Assembly (NCBI RefSeq): GCF_047511655.1
Contig: NC_133387.1
Span: 139,496,853 to 139,560,852 of the forward strand
DNA: 64,000 bases
Direction of reading: 5' to 3'
Origin: Castor canadensis
Lineage: Eukaryota > Chordata > Mammalia > Rodentia > Castoridae
Shown here in pieces: positions 11,991 through 24,705 of the stretch (position 1 is the first letter of the stretch; every line of letters starts with the position of its first letter). The position numbers and the translations under genes are program-made. Under the pieces are notes generated by a model. The model had not been told where the DNA came from. It saw nothing but the letters and a program-made list of their open reading frames with translations, and did no database searches.

Positions 11991-14404
11991 TCAGGACAAA
12001 TCATTTCAGTTCTGAAAATGGACTCATTCATAAAACTCATTCATAAAATTGGGCAGCTGGGCAAAGGATTGTATTACCAAGGGGGCCTCTGAAATGGGCC
12101 AGAACTCAAGCTGACATGCAATTGGCTAGACATGTAAGAACTCAACAAGGAAAAGGCTCACTTTTCTTCACCACCTGAAGATGCCAAGCAAAACCTTCCG
12201 AATACTCAGAGAAAGAAGATCACTCTGACTCATGTTCTGTTGGGCTTTGGGTCTCAATCAAAATAAAATATTTTCCAGAGGAAAGAAAAAATGGAGGAAA
12301 GAGGGAGGAAGGTGGGGATCATAGCATTTAGTGTTGTCCTCGGGAATGCCAGGTCCTTATTCCTCATCTTGCATTTTCAGTTGCCATCCCACAGCTTGTT
12401 CAAAGACCTGTACCAGAATCCTCTGGTGTTTTAGAATGATGGGGCAGGACTGTAGATAGAAGAGAGTATTCATAAGGACCCAAAATTGTGCCCCTCGTAC
12501 CTTATGAAAAGATAAGGATTTCGGCAAGACCTGTGGAGACAGTAATATTTTCTTGATCACAAGCCGCGGATGAAGCCTAATGTACATCATATGGAGGGAG
12601 CCTCAGCATGAGTTCCGGCATGCAATTCCACCTCTGAGTTGCAGCTACTTCATGTTCAAAGTAAAAGACTTAAGCTAAATAGTATATCCAATATTTTAAT
12701 TTTTATCTTTCTTTCATGGCCCAGAATTTCTGGTCCTACAGATGATAGTTTTGGTGATGAGGGAGAGAGTACTACGCACCTGAATCTATTATTTGAGGGA
12801 AAAGTCTTTGGGATTTTCAGAATTGCTTTGATCTTAAAGCAAGGCAAAACTAGTCAAATTCATACTATCCTGAAGGATTCTGTGAACACTTTTATCTGTG
12901 CACATCTGGCAGTACCATTTGGGAGTGGTGGTGGTAAGCTTCCATTGACAGAGAGATTTGAAGTAAACACATGAAGGGGGTTTCTCCAGCCTTAGAAATA
13001 GTTCTGGAGGAAAGTTTTGCAGTCTTTGAGGCACAAAGCAAAGGCCATCTTCTTGCAGGAGCACCTAGTGCCATCATTCATTAACACTTTTCCTTTATCT
13101 TCAGATTACACCATTACATACATTGGATTCTTATAGGTTTTTTTATATAATGACAGCCTAGAAATTTCATAACTTAATTTACCTTCAGCACAAAACTAGT
13201 TCCTTAACTTTTAGTGTTTTTCCTACATTCTTCTTTTTTTCCATTTGAGCAAAACATTTTGAGCCAGACTCAAAGGCAAACAGAATGTGAGTCAGAAGCA
13301 TCATGTTTTCTAGAATTTTTAGAGGGTTTCACTTGGCAACTTCAGGTGCAGTAGAAAGGTGAACCTTTCCTTCACTGTGTTCTCAAATATCCAGCCAATT
13401 GTACTTCAACTTAAGCCCTGAATAAGATCGGATGTTTTGTCTACTTTCCAAAGGTTTTGTGAATGGATGCAGTTTTCAGAATCAAACATAACAACAACAA
13501 CAACAAAAAACTCACACAAAACTTTCTGAAACAAACTGTTTTGTTGATTTCAAATAACTATGGTACAATTTTATTGCAACTTGAACCAAAGTGTTGATTC
13601 TTGAACTGAAATGCACTTCCTTGTTTATTCCCTTACACAAATGCTTGCGTAATTTTGCCTTGCCCATAATCCTTCCTTGCAATTTTATAGTATCTGAAAG
13701 CAATTTCCAGATTTATTTTGAAAGTCAAATGATTCCTCCTAACAGTTCTATGAAGTGTATTGGGAGGAAGGTTGAATTGTTTTTCAAACAAAAAGTAAAA
13801 GCAAAGAAGGGTAGGGTGAAGTATGAAGACAACACGATGAATCATTGTTCATACTAGATTAGAATTTAGTTCATTCATTCAGTAACTATTAAGAAATATT
13901 TCCATAGAATCAAATTCTTCATATACTAGAAAATACTTACTGTGTTTTTTCCTTATACTACATGTGCCTTTTGAAAGAATAACTTTATGTTTTTTGATTC
14001 TTCCCAAAATACATCTGAAATGTATATAATCACACCATCAAGAGTGAACCTTCTACTACTCTACATCCAAAGGCAAAGAAGAAGGTAGAACTAAGGAAAG
14101 CAGAAAAGCTAATAGGAACCCAAAAATGACAAGTTAGAATGATTTTTACCCTTCAGCTGTTATAAACCAAAATGAAAGGTTTCCCAAAACAGCCCTAACA
14201 TTTTTCCTTGCCTTCTCTTAAGCAATGACTCTTACATAAGACTTTCTGTGTAATCTCTTGTTATATGACTCCTGATTCAGAAAATCCTTGGCATTAGAGA
14301 CTGGGTAACTACACAAGCTCAAAACCTTATTATAACTGAAATATCTATTTTATAGACAGTATAGGAAATAACTATTTAAAGCAAGAGGATAAAAGAATGT
14401 AAGG
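11991..14404. other. Single-copy-like DNA, no gene seen
   Basis: Small open frames (up to 111 codons at 12639-12974) occur on both strands and overlap each other. None has a recognisable domain. A short (AAC)n run lies at about 13485-13508. Confidence 0.45.
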
Positions 14405-15053
14405 TTTGCGTTTCCTCTATGGCCAGGGATGGTAAGCATTTTTTCATGTGTTTTTTTTTAGCCATTTGGACTTCCTCCTTTGAAAAAGTTCCATTTAGTT
14501 TTAGTTGCCCATTTCTTCATTGGGTCATTGATTTTGGGGGAGTTTAGTTTTTGAGCTCTCTGTGTATTCTGTCTTTTGTCTGATGTATACCTAGCAAAAT
14601 TTTTTTACCATTCTGTGGGCAGTCTCTTCAATTTAGAGACCATTTCTTTTGTTGTACAGAAACTTTTTAATTTCATGTAGTTCCATTTGTCCATCCTTTC
14701 TCTTAGTTGCTGAGCTGCTTGAGTTCTACTGAGGAAGTCCTTCCCTCTACTTATTGCTTCCAGTGTATTCCATGCTCTTTCCTGTACTAACTTCATGGTT
14801 TCAGGTGTGTTATTAAGGTCCTTAATCCACTTTGAGTTGATACTAGCACAGGGTGACAGGCATGAATCTAGTTTCAGTTTTCTGCAGGCAGATAACCACT
14901 TTCCCCAGCAACATTTGTTGAAGAGGCTGTCTTTTCTCCATCATATGTCTCTGGCACCTTTGTCAAAAATAAGGTGGGCGTAGCTGTGTGGATTCATATT
15001 TGGATCCTCTGTTCTGTTCCACTGGTCTTCATGTCTGTTTTTGTGCCAGTACC
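14405..15053 (-). mobile_element. L1 ORF2 C-terminal fragment without 3' end
   Basis: Minus-strand ORF2 sequence between the region after the RT and the C-terminus. The minus frame 14605-14796 reads LVQERAWNTLEAISRGKDFL and later [20 protein letters not shown]. Both the upstream ORF2 part and the 3'UTR with tail are missing, so this is an internal piece. It was either cut by later deletions or inserted incomplete. I see no TSD. Confidence 0.85.
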
Positions 15054-15199
15054 AGGGCAGAACAGGTTCTGCCCAGGGTGTATTGAAGGGGAGTGGGTCC
15101 TAAATAATATATACACATATAAGTAAATGCAGAAACAATAAAATAAAAAAAAATAATTTAAAAACCTATTACAATATGCTATTAAAAAACAGAAGATTG

Positions 15200-15292
15200 T
15201 TAGAGCCAGGTCAGGGGATGTAGTTCAGGAATAGAGTGTTTGCCTAGCATGCACATAGTCCTGGGAATGATCCCAAAACTGTAGAAAAAAAA
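15200..15292 (+). mobile_element. ID-like SINE
   Basis: GGGGATGTAGTTCAGGAATA, then GAGTGTTTGCCTAGCATGC and CCTGGGAATGATCCCAAAAC, reproduces the A-box and B-box layout of rodent ID (tRNA-derived) SINEs. A 10-base A-run follows at about 15283. Confidence 0.85.
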
Positions 15293-17727
15293 AAGTAGGA
15301 GACTCTAGAGATCATCTGCTTTAGGCATTGGGTTTCATCCCATATGGTTTAATGTAGGTTTTATTACTTAAGTGCAGTAAGGACAACAGATCAGGAGATG
15401 ATGTCCATTGAAAAGATAATTTGTTGTATGCAAAGATACCAGGAAAGGGGGCATGAAATGCCACAGGGACCACTTGGAGTAGTAGTGTTGGGGTCAGTCT
15501 GGAGGCATGGGGAGAAGGGAGAGCTGGGGGCAAGAGCCTTTATTGTAGTTTCTGTGAGAAGGAACAGGCAAGGAAGGTAAGCAGGTTTAAAATTGACTGA
15601 ATTGAATAATATCAGCAGATCCTAGGTGCTATCTCTAATTGTCTCATAGCTGGCTCTGGGGTAATTAGCACAGGTAGTTAGGTACTCAGAGTATGAGAGT
15701 GCTGATTAAGGAGGTCTTGGGGTCTGGGCTCTTGATTGTTGATTTGCATTTGATTTGATGGGTTTAGTCGCCATTGTGCTCCTGGCAATCTGTTTACTAT
15801 CTCTAGGAATTGACTAACTCTGGAAGTGTCAGTCTCTCAAGAGTCAGCAAGTCTGCCATTTCTGCATTTCCAAGATTGGGTAAAATATCCCCAGGGCTCT
15901 AACAGAAGGTTTCCCTTGGCTTATCTGGATGTGCATGGCACAAACTACAAGGCTTATTGTTTCTTCCTCTTGAATTCTTAAACAAAACTGTGAGTTCAAA
16001 GGAAATTGCTCAAGTCCTGGTAATTCACACAGTAGGGAACAAACTATTTAGACACATGACTGACCTTAACTGCCTCCACAGTGCAACTGCTGGATGTTAA
16101 AAAGCCCACACAGACAGCAGGCTAGAAGCAAAGGCAAATCTATGAAGCAGATATAATTTTCCTTTAATGTGCTTACATTTCCCTTATAGAAACTCCCACC
16201 CTCTTTATGCCTACTTTCTAGAACCTCTGTACACACATTCTCCCAACTAAATGTCTATGTCCTCATAATTTAGGACTTTACTTCATCTTGTACCTCACCT
16301 CTTACTCACAAAACTTACTCAAATTATAAGCTAGAACACTATGGTGGAGTTGTGTGTGTAGGCTACAAATGTTACATTGTCTGGAGTGAACACAGCTTTC
16401 TCACAACAATCGATTATGTGACATTTGGCTGTAATTAGCTGGACAACCCATTGGAGAAAAGGAAAAGATTCACTTTAGAGAGATGGCAAGGGAATAGGAA
16501 CAGGAAGGCACCAAACTCTATGTTAAGTATCCACAGCCACCTGGAGAAGGTTCCAGGGATAAGGGATATGGTGGCTTGCAAAAATCTTGCAAAATAAGAA
16601 AGTGTTAGCAAATGTTGCTTGTTCTGCTTAAGAATAGTTAAGACTTTATGACAACTTTTCCCTAAGAAAACATGTGTAGGCAATACTAGTGAGCAGCACA
16701 CACCCAGGAGAGTTGAACAGATGATGTACTTTGCACAATGAAAGTACCAAATGCCAAAGATCGTTCTTACACCATAATATTCAACATCAGCAGTTAGGAA
16801 TGCTCCAGTGTGTTGTTCGCCTGATTGAAAAAACAGCATCCTGTTTGTTATAAGTATTTTAAGGGGGTGAAAATGATGGCTTTTGTCATTTTATCTCATT
16901 TTTGTAGGATATTTGATTCTGTTTGAGACTGGCTTATGAATTTTGACTTGTTCTAATTTATAAATGACCTTTGGATGAATCTGCAATGATTCCTGGAATT
17001 TATACCACAGAGATTCCCTTTCTGTTCTCTTTGCTTATTTACTGAACATATCACACATAAATGTGATTGGAAGTCAGACAGACCTTTAAATTATTTTCAA
17101 AAAGAGGCTTATGTTGGAAAATATTTTGAGTTGCATCCATCTTGTGTGTTTCTTTTATCTAATTTAAGCATTCTTTCGCAATTTAGCCATCCCGATAAAT
17201 TATTATTCAAAAGTATTCAAGCTTATTGTGCTCTCTCCAGAGTGTTGGTGGTAATGCAACAAACACTCATTGCAACGTTGTCTTTCACGCCAATGTTTGG
17301 TAACCCAACCACACTATTTAATGAAATGCTTCATATGAAAGGTCAGCCCTGAGATACCAGGAATGTTGGTTTCTTGGATCTGGTAGAGAAATTCTGCATC
17401 CTTTTTTAAATTTCCCTGTGGAATTTTTCAAAGATACAAAGTGAAAAGAAGAAATGCTTCCAGAAGCTATGGATGTCTGTCCCCTTGTTGATCTGACTAA
17501 CTATTGTGGGCAGGATGCAAATGGGAAAGTGATATGCCTGTCGGAACATCAGCAGATGTCTTCCTGGCAAGCATCATGTATATTGCACTAACAACACATG
17601 GAAATCATTTTCCACAGAGGCAGGGCACCAAGATTGGCACTAGAACATTTCCATACCAGTTTACTATTAAAGAATTTCTCTTCTAAATACCATTACTATT
17701 ACACCAGTTCCTTGCTTTAAAATATCC
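15293..17727. other. Single-copy-like DNA, no gene seen
   Basis: No repeat or gene is recognised. The longest open frame (minus 16435-16839, 134 codons) has no motif that I can place and is treated as chance. Confidence 0.45.
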
Positions 17728-18131
17728 CATGGTGTGATAGGCAGAATAGAAGATGTCCATGTTCTAATCCCTGCAATGATTTGAAAGTATCCCTCAAAAG
17801 TTAATGGAAGCTTAATACTGAAATTCTTATGCTAATGGTATTTGGAGGTAGAACCTTTGGGAAGGAGTTAGGTTGAATAAGATTATGAGGATGAGGCCCT
17901 CCTCATGACATTAGTGGCTTTTTAAGAAGAAGAGACCTGCCTGAGCTAGCATACTTGTTTTCTTGCTATGTGATGCCCTCCACCATACAGCCAGATCAGG
18001 TGCCAGGCAGATCCTGGTGTTATGCCTGTGGACCTTCCAGCCTCCAGAGCCATGATCCAAGCAGACTTGGATTATTTATAAACTACCCAGTCTCATGTAT
18101 TTTGTTATAGCAAAAGAAAATAGATTAAGAC
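17728..18131 (+). mobile_element. ERVL-MaLR solo LTR (MST/MLT1-like)
   Basis: The right end has the MaLR signature: CCTCCAGAGCCATGATCC, then TTATAAACTACCCAGTCTCA, TGTATTTTGTTATAGCA and AGATTAAGACA. Upstream are the GGAGGTAGAACCTTTGGGAA and GATGAGGCCCTCCTCATGA segments common to these LTRs. No internal viral sequence is present, so it is a solo LTR. The left boundary is approximate. Confidence 0.8.
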
Positions 18132-19640
18132 ATCCCCAGAATCTATGCCTTAGGATAAATATTCCCCTTTCTTCTGGACACCTGGTACATTTAATCATTC
18201 TTGCTGTTACACTGTTTTATAGTCAGACCCAGAGAGATTTCAAGGTTGATTTGTTTATTAAATTTGAGTCATTATGACATAAGTTTCCAAGCATCCCTTA
18301 AGCAAAGGAGGGGTTCTGCCAGATATCTGTTTAAGACAGGTGTCCTACTTTGAGAAAAATATTTTCCCTTGCAAAAAGTTTTGTGATCAAAGGAGTCATT
18401 TTCTCAAATCCCAAATGTTTTGCTCCCAGGATAAGTGTCTTTCTTTGAGATATCTTTGCACTGTTCCTAGAGTATACTTATTATTTATGGAAGCAGGCAA
18501 GGTCAGAGGGAGAAAAATGCTTTATTTTAACTATACATTGTAGCTTAGTGAGGGAATATGAAGCTTAAAGCAAAGAATGTAATGTATATGTGCTTTTAAT
18601 CAAACTATTCATTAATTCAGTGTTTCTCTATAAATTCCTGGCTCCCGCTTCCCATACCTCATTTTCCCTGTTCTATCCTGCCTCATAATGAATCATTTAT
18701 TTCTGTTACATTAAATTCTACCTACTTCCCTTGCACTTTGAATGGTGTTTTATCCATGCATGATTTTGTAGAATACATGATTGGTCATTCAGAAAATATC
18801 ACTTTATTAACTGATGTAAATCTTACAAGTGTTAATGCAATTTTATTATGTGATATTAAAAGAATTCATTCTTATTAAAATCACCACCAATCTTATCAGA
18901 AAAATACTTATGTACCGAGAAGCTGTCAAAATCATAGTGGCAGAAATAAGGTTTCAAAAGCTCTAATTTTCTCTTGAAAACTAATTTGATTACTGTCAAC
19001 AGATATGGTCAGTTGCTTTTCTTGATATGACAGAGCCACTTCTTTCTTTTCTTAAAAGAGTTGACAAGTACATCTGAACACCACAACTGATCCAATTTTC
19101 AGTCATTATTTCATGAAAAAAAAAGTGGCTAGTTCAATTTCCAACTGAAACGTCAGTGAGAAAAGTCATTGACATCTAGTGTCTTTGCCCTTGAACTAAT
19201 AGCCAGACACAGGTTTTCCCAAACGTGAGCATCAGTTTCTAAGGATTGTTCAACGTTCATTTGATTCAAGCAATTACATCCTCAGTCACATGCCAGCTCC
19301 AAGAGAAGTGCATGATGTTCCACTGGAGAACCTTGCTTGGCACAGCAAATAGAAGGGAGGCAGAGCTAAAAGCAAAACTCACACTGAACTTGCAGCTTTT
19401 TCTACCATCTGTCCTCTAAAGAGATGGAGATTAGGAAGTGAGAAACAGCAAAGAAGGAAAGAGAAATGTTCCTGTAAGCCACTTTAACCTCTCAGTGCTT
19501 AAAACCGAGATGTCATGAGAGACAAAGAGAGGATGAGATCTGGAACAGACTTATGGTAGAACAAATGGGATGAAAGCTGTGGGCTTCCCAAGTTCATTTC
19601 CCATCTTTCCCAGTCTGTTCCTTTAAAAAAATAGTTTTAT
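18132..19640. other. Single-copy-like DNA, no gene seen
   Basis: AT-rich sequence without a recognisable repeat, gene or long open frame. Confidence 0.45.
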
Positions 19641-19728
19641 TCTATTTTCAAATGACCATACATTAATAATGTAAGGGGGTTCCATTGTGGTAATTCCATG
19701 CATACAGTGTACTTAAGAACACTTGGCC
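19641..19728 (-). mobile_element. Possible ancient L1 3' end fragment
   Basis: AAGGGGGTTCCATTGTGGTA and TTCCATGCATACAGTGTACTT resemble the reverse complement of old L1 3'UTR ends. It is short and diverged, so the family is uncertain. Confidence 0.35.
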
Positions 19729-19729
19729 C

Positions 19730-20065
19730 CAGGGCTAGAGGAGTGACTCAAGTGGTAGAGTGCCTGCCTAGCAAGCATGAGAACCTGAGTTTAAAACCTT
19801 AGTGCTGCCTTAGTCAGGGAGGGAAATGTGGGGGGTGGGGAGGGTATGGGGGGGAAGCTGGTGTCTCATGTGCATAAGCCTAGCCACTCAGGAAGGCCAG
19901 CCTGGACAAATAGTTCTGCGAGACCCTATCTTGAAACAAACCTTCACAAAAAAGGACTGGTGGAGTGGCTCAAGGTGTAGGCCCATAGTTCAAGCCCAGT
20001 ACCACAAAGAAAACAAAAATGAAAACAAAAACAACCTTATTGCCAAAAAATAAATAAATAAATAA
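19730..20065 (+). mobile_element. Dimeric ID-like SINE
   Basis: The first unit reads GGCTAGAGGAGTGACTCAAG, then GTGCCTGCCTAGCAAGCATG. A central segment ends GAGACCCTATCTTGAAA. A second partial unit follows (GGACTGGTGGAGTGGCTCAA ... CCCAGTACCAC) with an A-rich (TAAA)n tail at 20040-20066. This is a multi-unit version of the SINE at 25732. Confidence 0.8.
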
Positions 20066-20931
20066 AATCACACACACCTGACCCCAATCAGAGACATATC
20101 ATCATCAGAAAACCACCAATATACAACATAAACCAGAGAGAGGGAAGAGATTGGGGAAAGAGAAAAGGGAAGGACAGTGAGATAAACAAAAGAAGAATAA
20201 AGAGATTTACTGAAGATAAATAACCCAAAAAAGCTACAGTTTCAAAGAAATTTAAAACTTAAAAAGATTCAGTAAGAGATTATAAAACAATGAAAAATGA
20301 CAAATCGATAGAGTAAGTTAGAAAAGAAAAATACTGCACAGGAAAAAATCATAGTGAAATAAAAATAGAGTAAGTATAATTTAAAGTGAAGCCTAGAATA
20401 TAGAAAACAGTCCATAGGACAATATATAGACAAATCAAAAAAAGAACTAAGGTATTTTAAAGTGATAAGGAAGACAATGCAATGCAAAACAATCAGAAAA
20501 CCTTGTGATTCTAAAGAACAGGGATAAAATACTTTAAAAAATACAACTTTTCTGAAATAAAGATTTGACTCTGTAGGAAGAAAAACGTCATGCCCAATGT
20601 AAAAAAAAGAAACTAATACCAGAAGTTGCTATGACACATCCTGGTGAAGCTAATGAACTTTAAGGGTAAAATAATAATAATAATAATAATAGGACATGCC
20701 AGAAGAAAAAAAGAAGAGTGATCCAAAAGGGGGAAAATTAGATTTTCCTCAAAATCGTGTATAGCATCTCTTGATGCCTGGAAGTAGTGAAACAGCTTCT
20801 ACAAAATTTAAGTATGTCCAAAGAACGTTATGCCAAAGTAAATTGTGTTTCAAATGTAAAAGCAACAGGCAGTCTCAAGCATGAAAAATATCTAGTGTCT
20901 ACAGTTTCTATAATTAGTTCTTGGTGGAGGC
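20066..20931. other. AT-rich non-coding DNA
   Basis: No gene is seen. An (AAT)n microsatellite lies at about 20668-20692. The rest is A-rich on the plus strand with no recognised family. Confidence 0.45.
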
Positions 20932-20947
20932 AGACACACAACTTCTT
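20932..20947. repeat. Left TSD of L1 at 20948-21595
   Basis: AGACACACAACTTCTT is repeated exactly at 21596-21611, on both sides of the L1. A 16 bp direct repeat is a normal size for an L1 insertion. Confidence 0.9.
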
Positions 20948-21595
20948 ATTTATTTATATATTTATTTATTTATTATTCATATGTGCATACAATGCTTGGG
21001 TCATTTCTCCCCCCTGCCCCACCCCCTCCCTTACCACCCACTCTGCCCCCTCCCTCTCCCCCCCACCCCCTCGATACACGGCAGAAACTATTCTGCCCTT
21101 ATCTCTAATTTTGTTGTAGAGAGAGTATAAGCAATAATAGGAAGGAACAAGGGTTTTTGCTGGTTGAGATAAGGATAGCTATACAGGGAGTTGGCTCACA
21201 TTAATTTCCTGTGCGTGTGTGTTACCTTCTAGGTTAATTCTTCTTGATCTAACCTTTTCTCTAGTTCCTGGTCCCCTTCTCCTATTGGCCTCAGTTGCTT
21301 TTAAGGTATCTGCTTTAGTTTCTCTGCGTTGAGGGCAACAAATGCTAACTAACTTTTTAGGTGTCTTTCCTATCCTCATATCTCCCTTGTGTGCTCTCGC
21401 TTTTATCTTGTGATCAAAATTCAATCACCTTGTTGTGTTTGCCCTTGATCTAATGTCTGCATATGAGGGAGAATATATGATTTTTGGTCTTTTGGGCCAG
21501 GCTAACCTCACTCAGAATGATGTTCTCCAATTCCATCCATTTACCAGCAAATGATAACATTTCATTCTTCTTCATGGCTGCATAAAATTCCATTG
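20948..21595 (-). mobile_element. Young 5'-truncated L1 with 16 bp TSD
   Basis: Minus-strand L1 3' end: (ATTT)n at 20948-20980 is the tail, the C-rich stretch at about 21007-21072 is the 3'UTR polypurine tract, and the ORF2 C-terminus (minus frame 21450-21683, ending FSLICRH) is cut at about 21595. Exact flanking repeats show it is one insertion event. It lies about 325 bases upstream of the TSKU pseudogene start. Confidence 0.95.
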
Positions 21596-21611
21596 AGACA
21601 CACAACTTCTT
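21596..21611. repeat. Right TSD of L1 at 20948-21595
   Basis: Identical to the 16 bases at 20932-20947. Confidence 0.9.
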
Positions 21612-21920
21612 GAACATTAAATCAAGACAGCCAAGATACAAGTCCAAATTTAAAAGTTGAATAAAAATAATGTTTAAAAACATTAAATCAATGAAATATA
21701 AATAAATAAAAATATAAATACAATGTTTAAAAACCTACTATGGTATAAAGTAAATAGTTTTAAATATAGGATGAAGACTAAACAACAGGGGAGGTTGAAT
21801 ACTTCTCACTCCACAACAGCTCATCTGGGGAAGGAAAGATGGAAATCCCACAAAAGAACCTCCACACCAGAGCAGAGACCAGCAGGACATGGGCTGGACC
21901 AGCCACAGTCAGCCCTGACC

Positions 21921-22837
21921 ATGCTGTATCCCCCTCTGCTGCCACTGTTACTACTTCCAGCTGTGAGTGGAGCCCAGACAACCCGGCCATGCTTCCCCAG
22001 GTGTCAGTGCAAGGTGGAGACATTCGGTCTCTTCTGCAGCTTCAGTCTGCCTCAAGTGGATTGCAGTGGCCTGGGCCCCCACATTGTGCCCTTGCCCATC
22101 CCTCTGGACACGTGCGTCTGGACCTGTCCTCTAACAGTGAATGAGTTGGTGTTGGCAGGGCTGGACTATACTACACTGGCTGGCCTGGAGCTCAGCTATG
22201 ACTTGCTCACCAGCATCTCCCCCACCACCTTCTCCAGCCTTCACTACCTGGAGTCCCTCAACCTCAGCCACAATGATCTGACAGCCCTGCCAGTTGAGCG
22301 CTCCCCTTAAGTGACATGAACCTTAGCCACAATCGGCTTGGGGAGGCCTCAATATCTGCCTTCACTACACACAGCCACGGCCGGGCACTGCACGTGGACC
22401 TCTCCAATAACCTCATTCACCTCCTGGTCCCCTACCCCGCACAGGCTGGCCTGCCTGCGCCCTGCATTCAGAACCTGAACCTGGCCTGGAACCAATCCGT
22501 GCTGTGCCCAATCTCCAAGACCTACCCCTGTGCTACCTGAGCCTGGCAGCCTCTGGCTGCCATTGGCCCAGGTGCCTTCACAGGGGTGGCAGGCCTTACA
22601 CACCTGTCACTAGCCAATCTTCAGTCTCCCCCAGCTGGCGCCCCATGGCTTCTGAGCACTAGGAGGCCTGCAGGTCCTGGACCTGTAAGGCAACCCAAGC
22701 TCAAGTGGGCAGGAGCTGAGGAGTTCTCAAGCCTGAGCTCGCTGGAGGAGCTGAACCTGTCGGGCACCAGCCTGGTACCTCTACCCGAGATGTTGCTCCG
22801 GTACCTCCCAGGGCTACAGAGAGTCAGTGTGGGCAAA
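21921..22837 (+). pseudogene. TSKU: TSKU (Tsukushi) pseudogene, 3'-truncated
   Basis: Tsukushi is a secreted small leucine-rich-repeat protein that acts outside the cell on BMP, Wnt and related signals. From the ATG at 21921 the frame gives a leucine-rich signal peptide ending AVSGAQTTRPCFPRCQC, the N-terminal cysteine cap, then leucine-rich repeats (LESLNLSHNDLTALP, HVDLSNNLIHLLVP, LTHLSLANLQ, LEELNLSGTSLVPLP). It needs at least four frame changes (near 22110-22135, 22300-22315, about 22495 and about 22650) and has in-frame stops at 22308 and 22538. Similarity ends at VSVG near 22837, about 30 codons short of the normal end. The real TSKU coding region lies in one exon, so lack of introns does not prove a retrocopy. 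No A-tail or TSD was found. Identification is by memory of the family. Confidence 0.9.
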
Positions 22838-24110
22838 GCTGAGTCTCATTTAGTTCTTGAAGTCTGCATCTACTTATATTTTCTTCAAAGAAGGACAGTT
22901 TGTCTAATTGCTTTCCAGTGGATCCATCAGCTAATCTATTGACCACTAGTGTCTGGAGGCAATAGAAAAGCAAGTCACCACTATTAGACTGAAGGGTGGG
23001 GTGGAGAGTTTCTAGTAAGTCACCTGTGAGGGGAAAGGTGTCTGTCTGGGCCTAACATGACTGCCCTACATTCACCCCTAACCACCACCACATCTCCAAA
23101 GTTATGAACCAAAAAGAAATTCTGAGGAATGGAGGTATGGTTGAGCCTTCCACAGAAGGACCAAATTGAAGGCAAATCCATGATGTGTAGGATTGTAATA
23201 TTTTCTTTGTCTAAGAAGGGATATATGTTGATTAAGAAATGTTTCATTTTCTCTTTGTCATTACAGGGTTACACAAGAGCTGTCAGCAAAAATGCTTGAA
23301 AAAAATTTCTTCCTGATTTTGTTTATGGTTTTACAAAGACGAATCATATTGACTAGGATAACTTTACCATTGGTGGTCATTTTTTCCTATTTAGCAATGT
23401 TATAATTGGATACATGAGAATGATTCATATGACCATGCTTATATGACAACTAAAGCAGAAAAATAGTACATGAGTCCATGTGGTATAACTTGGCTAGAGA
23501 AATGTATAAATATAAATATAAAATTACAATAGAGGATGAAATTTCCAGTGAGCAAACAATTCTGTGTAACATGTTCAAGGCCAAGAATGCTGTACTCTGC
23601 CATATAGAACTCAGAGGAAGCACAAGTAGATGGACATGAGCGTTTGGAAAGATCTCACTTCAGAAGGATAACAGAGCAGAAGAAATGATATTGGCACCAA
23701 GCAAACTTGACTCTAAAGTCTGGCACTGCCTTTTTTTTTGAGTTTGGACGAATCAGTCACTTGGGAGATTTACTAAAATGGTAATTCTCCCACTTATAAA
23801 AACAAAAACAATGATGACATTGACAACGTCACTTACCATACAGTTACTACAAAAACTGGTGGAATAACAAATGCAGGACACATTCTCAGTAAATGGTAGT
23901 TAGATATGACCAATTAGATCAAAGTACATTTAGATGAGTGTATTCAAATATCACAATGAAACTTTTGTATAATTTAAGTTAATTTAAAAAAGAATAAAAA
24001 GCAACATGAACTCCTTAGATCTAGAAAATAGTTCTGGAAGTGTTTTTAACTACTTGGAGAAGACAATTATTTCCCTTTCACTTCAGATTGCAGAGGTTGC
24101 TAACCAGGCA
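22838..24110. other. Single-copy-like DNA after the pseudogene
   Basis: No gene is seen. Bases 23700-23900 may hold a worn MIR, but I cannot separate this from chance. Confidence 0.4.
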
Positions 24111-24111
24111 G

Positions 24112-24240
24112 GAGTCAAGTTCTAACCATAGACCCCGTGTCAGCATGCTCAGTGGCCTTAGACAAGCCATTTAAGCTCCTCTCACCTTACTTTTCTCAGT
24201 CGTCTAAGGGGAGCACTACCTACTATTGTTAAAAACCACA
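24112..24240 (+). mobile_element. MIR SINE
   Basis: GTGGCCTTAGACAAGCCATT, TTAAGCTCCTCTCACCTTAC, TTTTCTCAGTCGTCTAAG and GGGGAGCACTACCTAC follow the MIR core in order (the tRNA-derived part, then the conserved core). Strongly diverged, as expected for an element that predates the placental radiation. Confidence 0.7.
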
Positions 24241-24484
24241 AGAACCATAGATGGTATACGAACTCAGAAAAATTTGATACCCCAGACCCAAGTGTGGGAC
24301 CGGGAGAGATGCCAATAAGTAGGTTTTGATTTCTGTGTTTTCTCTTCATTTTATATTGCTATTTTTTCTCTTACACAAGGAACTAAGAAGCTGTCACAGT
24401 GGGCTGGGGGTGGCATTTTCATGTTTCTGTACCTCCCTTTAGGTTCCTTTGAATGGAGTATACTTCTTCCTTTACTGCATTAAA

Positions 24485-24705
24485 AGTCCTACATATGCAC
24501 CAAGACTCAGCTTAAATATCACTGCTCTGTGATTCCTTCTCCAGCTGTCCCTTGTTTGTGTTTTCACAGTGCAGTGTCTCTTTTGTAGTTCTTAACCATG
24601 TTGTTTGGTGGTTATTTCTTATAGCCCTCTATCTCTTACTAGCACATAGCAACTAGAATATAAGTTCCTTGTAGCTGAGATATTTCCTATCACCATCATT
24701 CAACA
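24485..24705 (+). mobile_element. L2 LINE 3' region
   Basis: CAGCTTAAATATCACTGCTC, TGATTCCTTCTCCAGCTGTC and AACTAGAATATAAGTTCCTT match the order of L2 3' end motifs (CTCAAATGTCACC, CCTTCCCTGACC, ACTAGAATGTAAGCTCC). Old and without coding capacity. Confidence 0.7.

Noticed and set aside
16435-16839. 134-codon open frame on the minus strand outside repeats
   Set aside because: It has no recognisable domain, its leucine/phenylalanine-rich make-up is typical of chance frames in AT-rich DNA, and there are no splice or promoter signals around it that I could support.
17728-18131. Coding remains of a retrovirus near the LTRs (also 52170-52613 and 54544-55875)
   Set aside because: Only LTR sequence is visible at all three sites, with no gag, pol or env similarity beside them.
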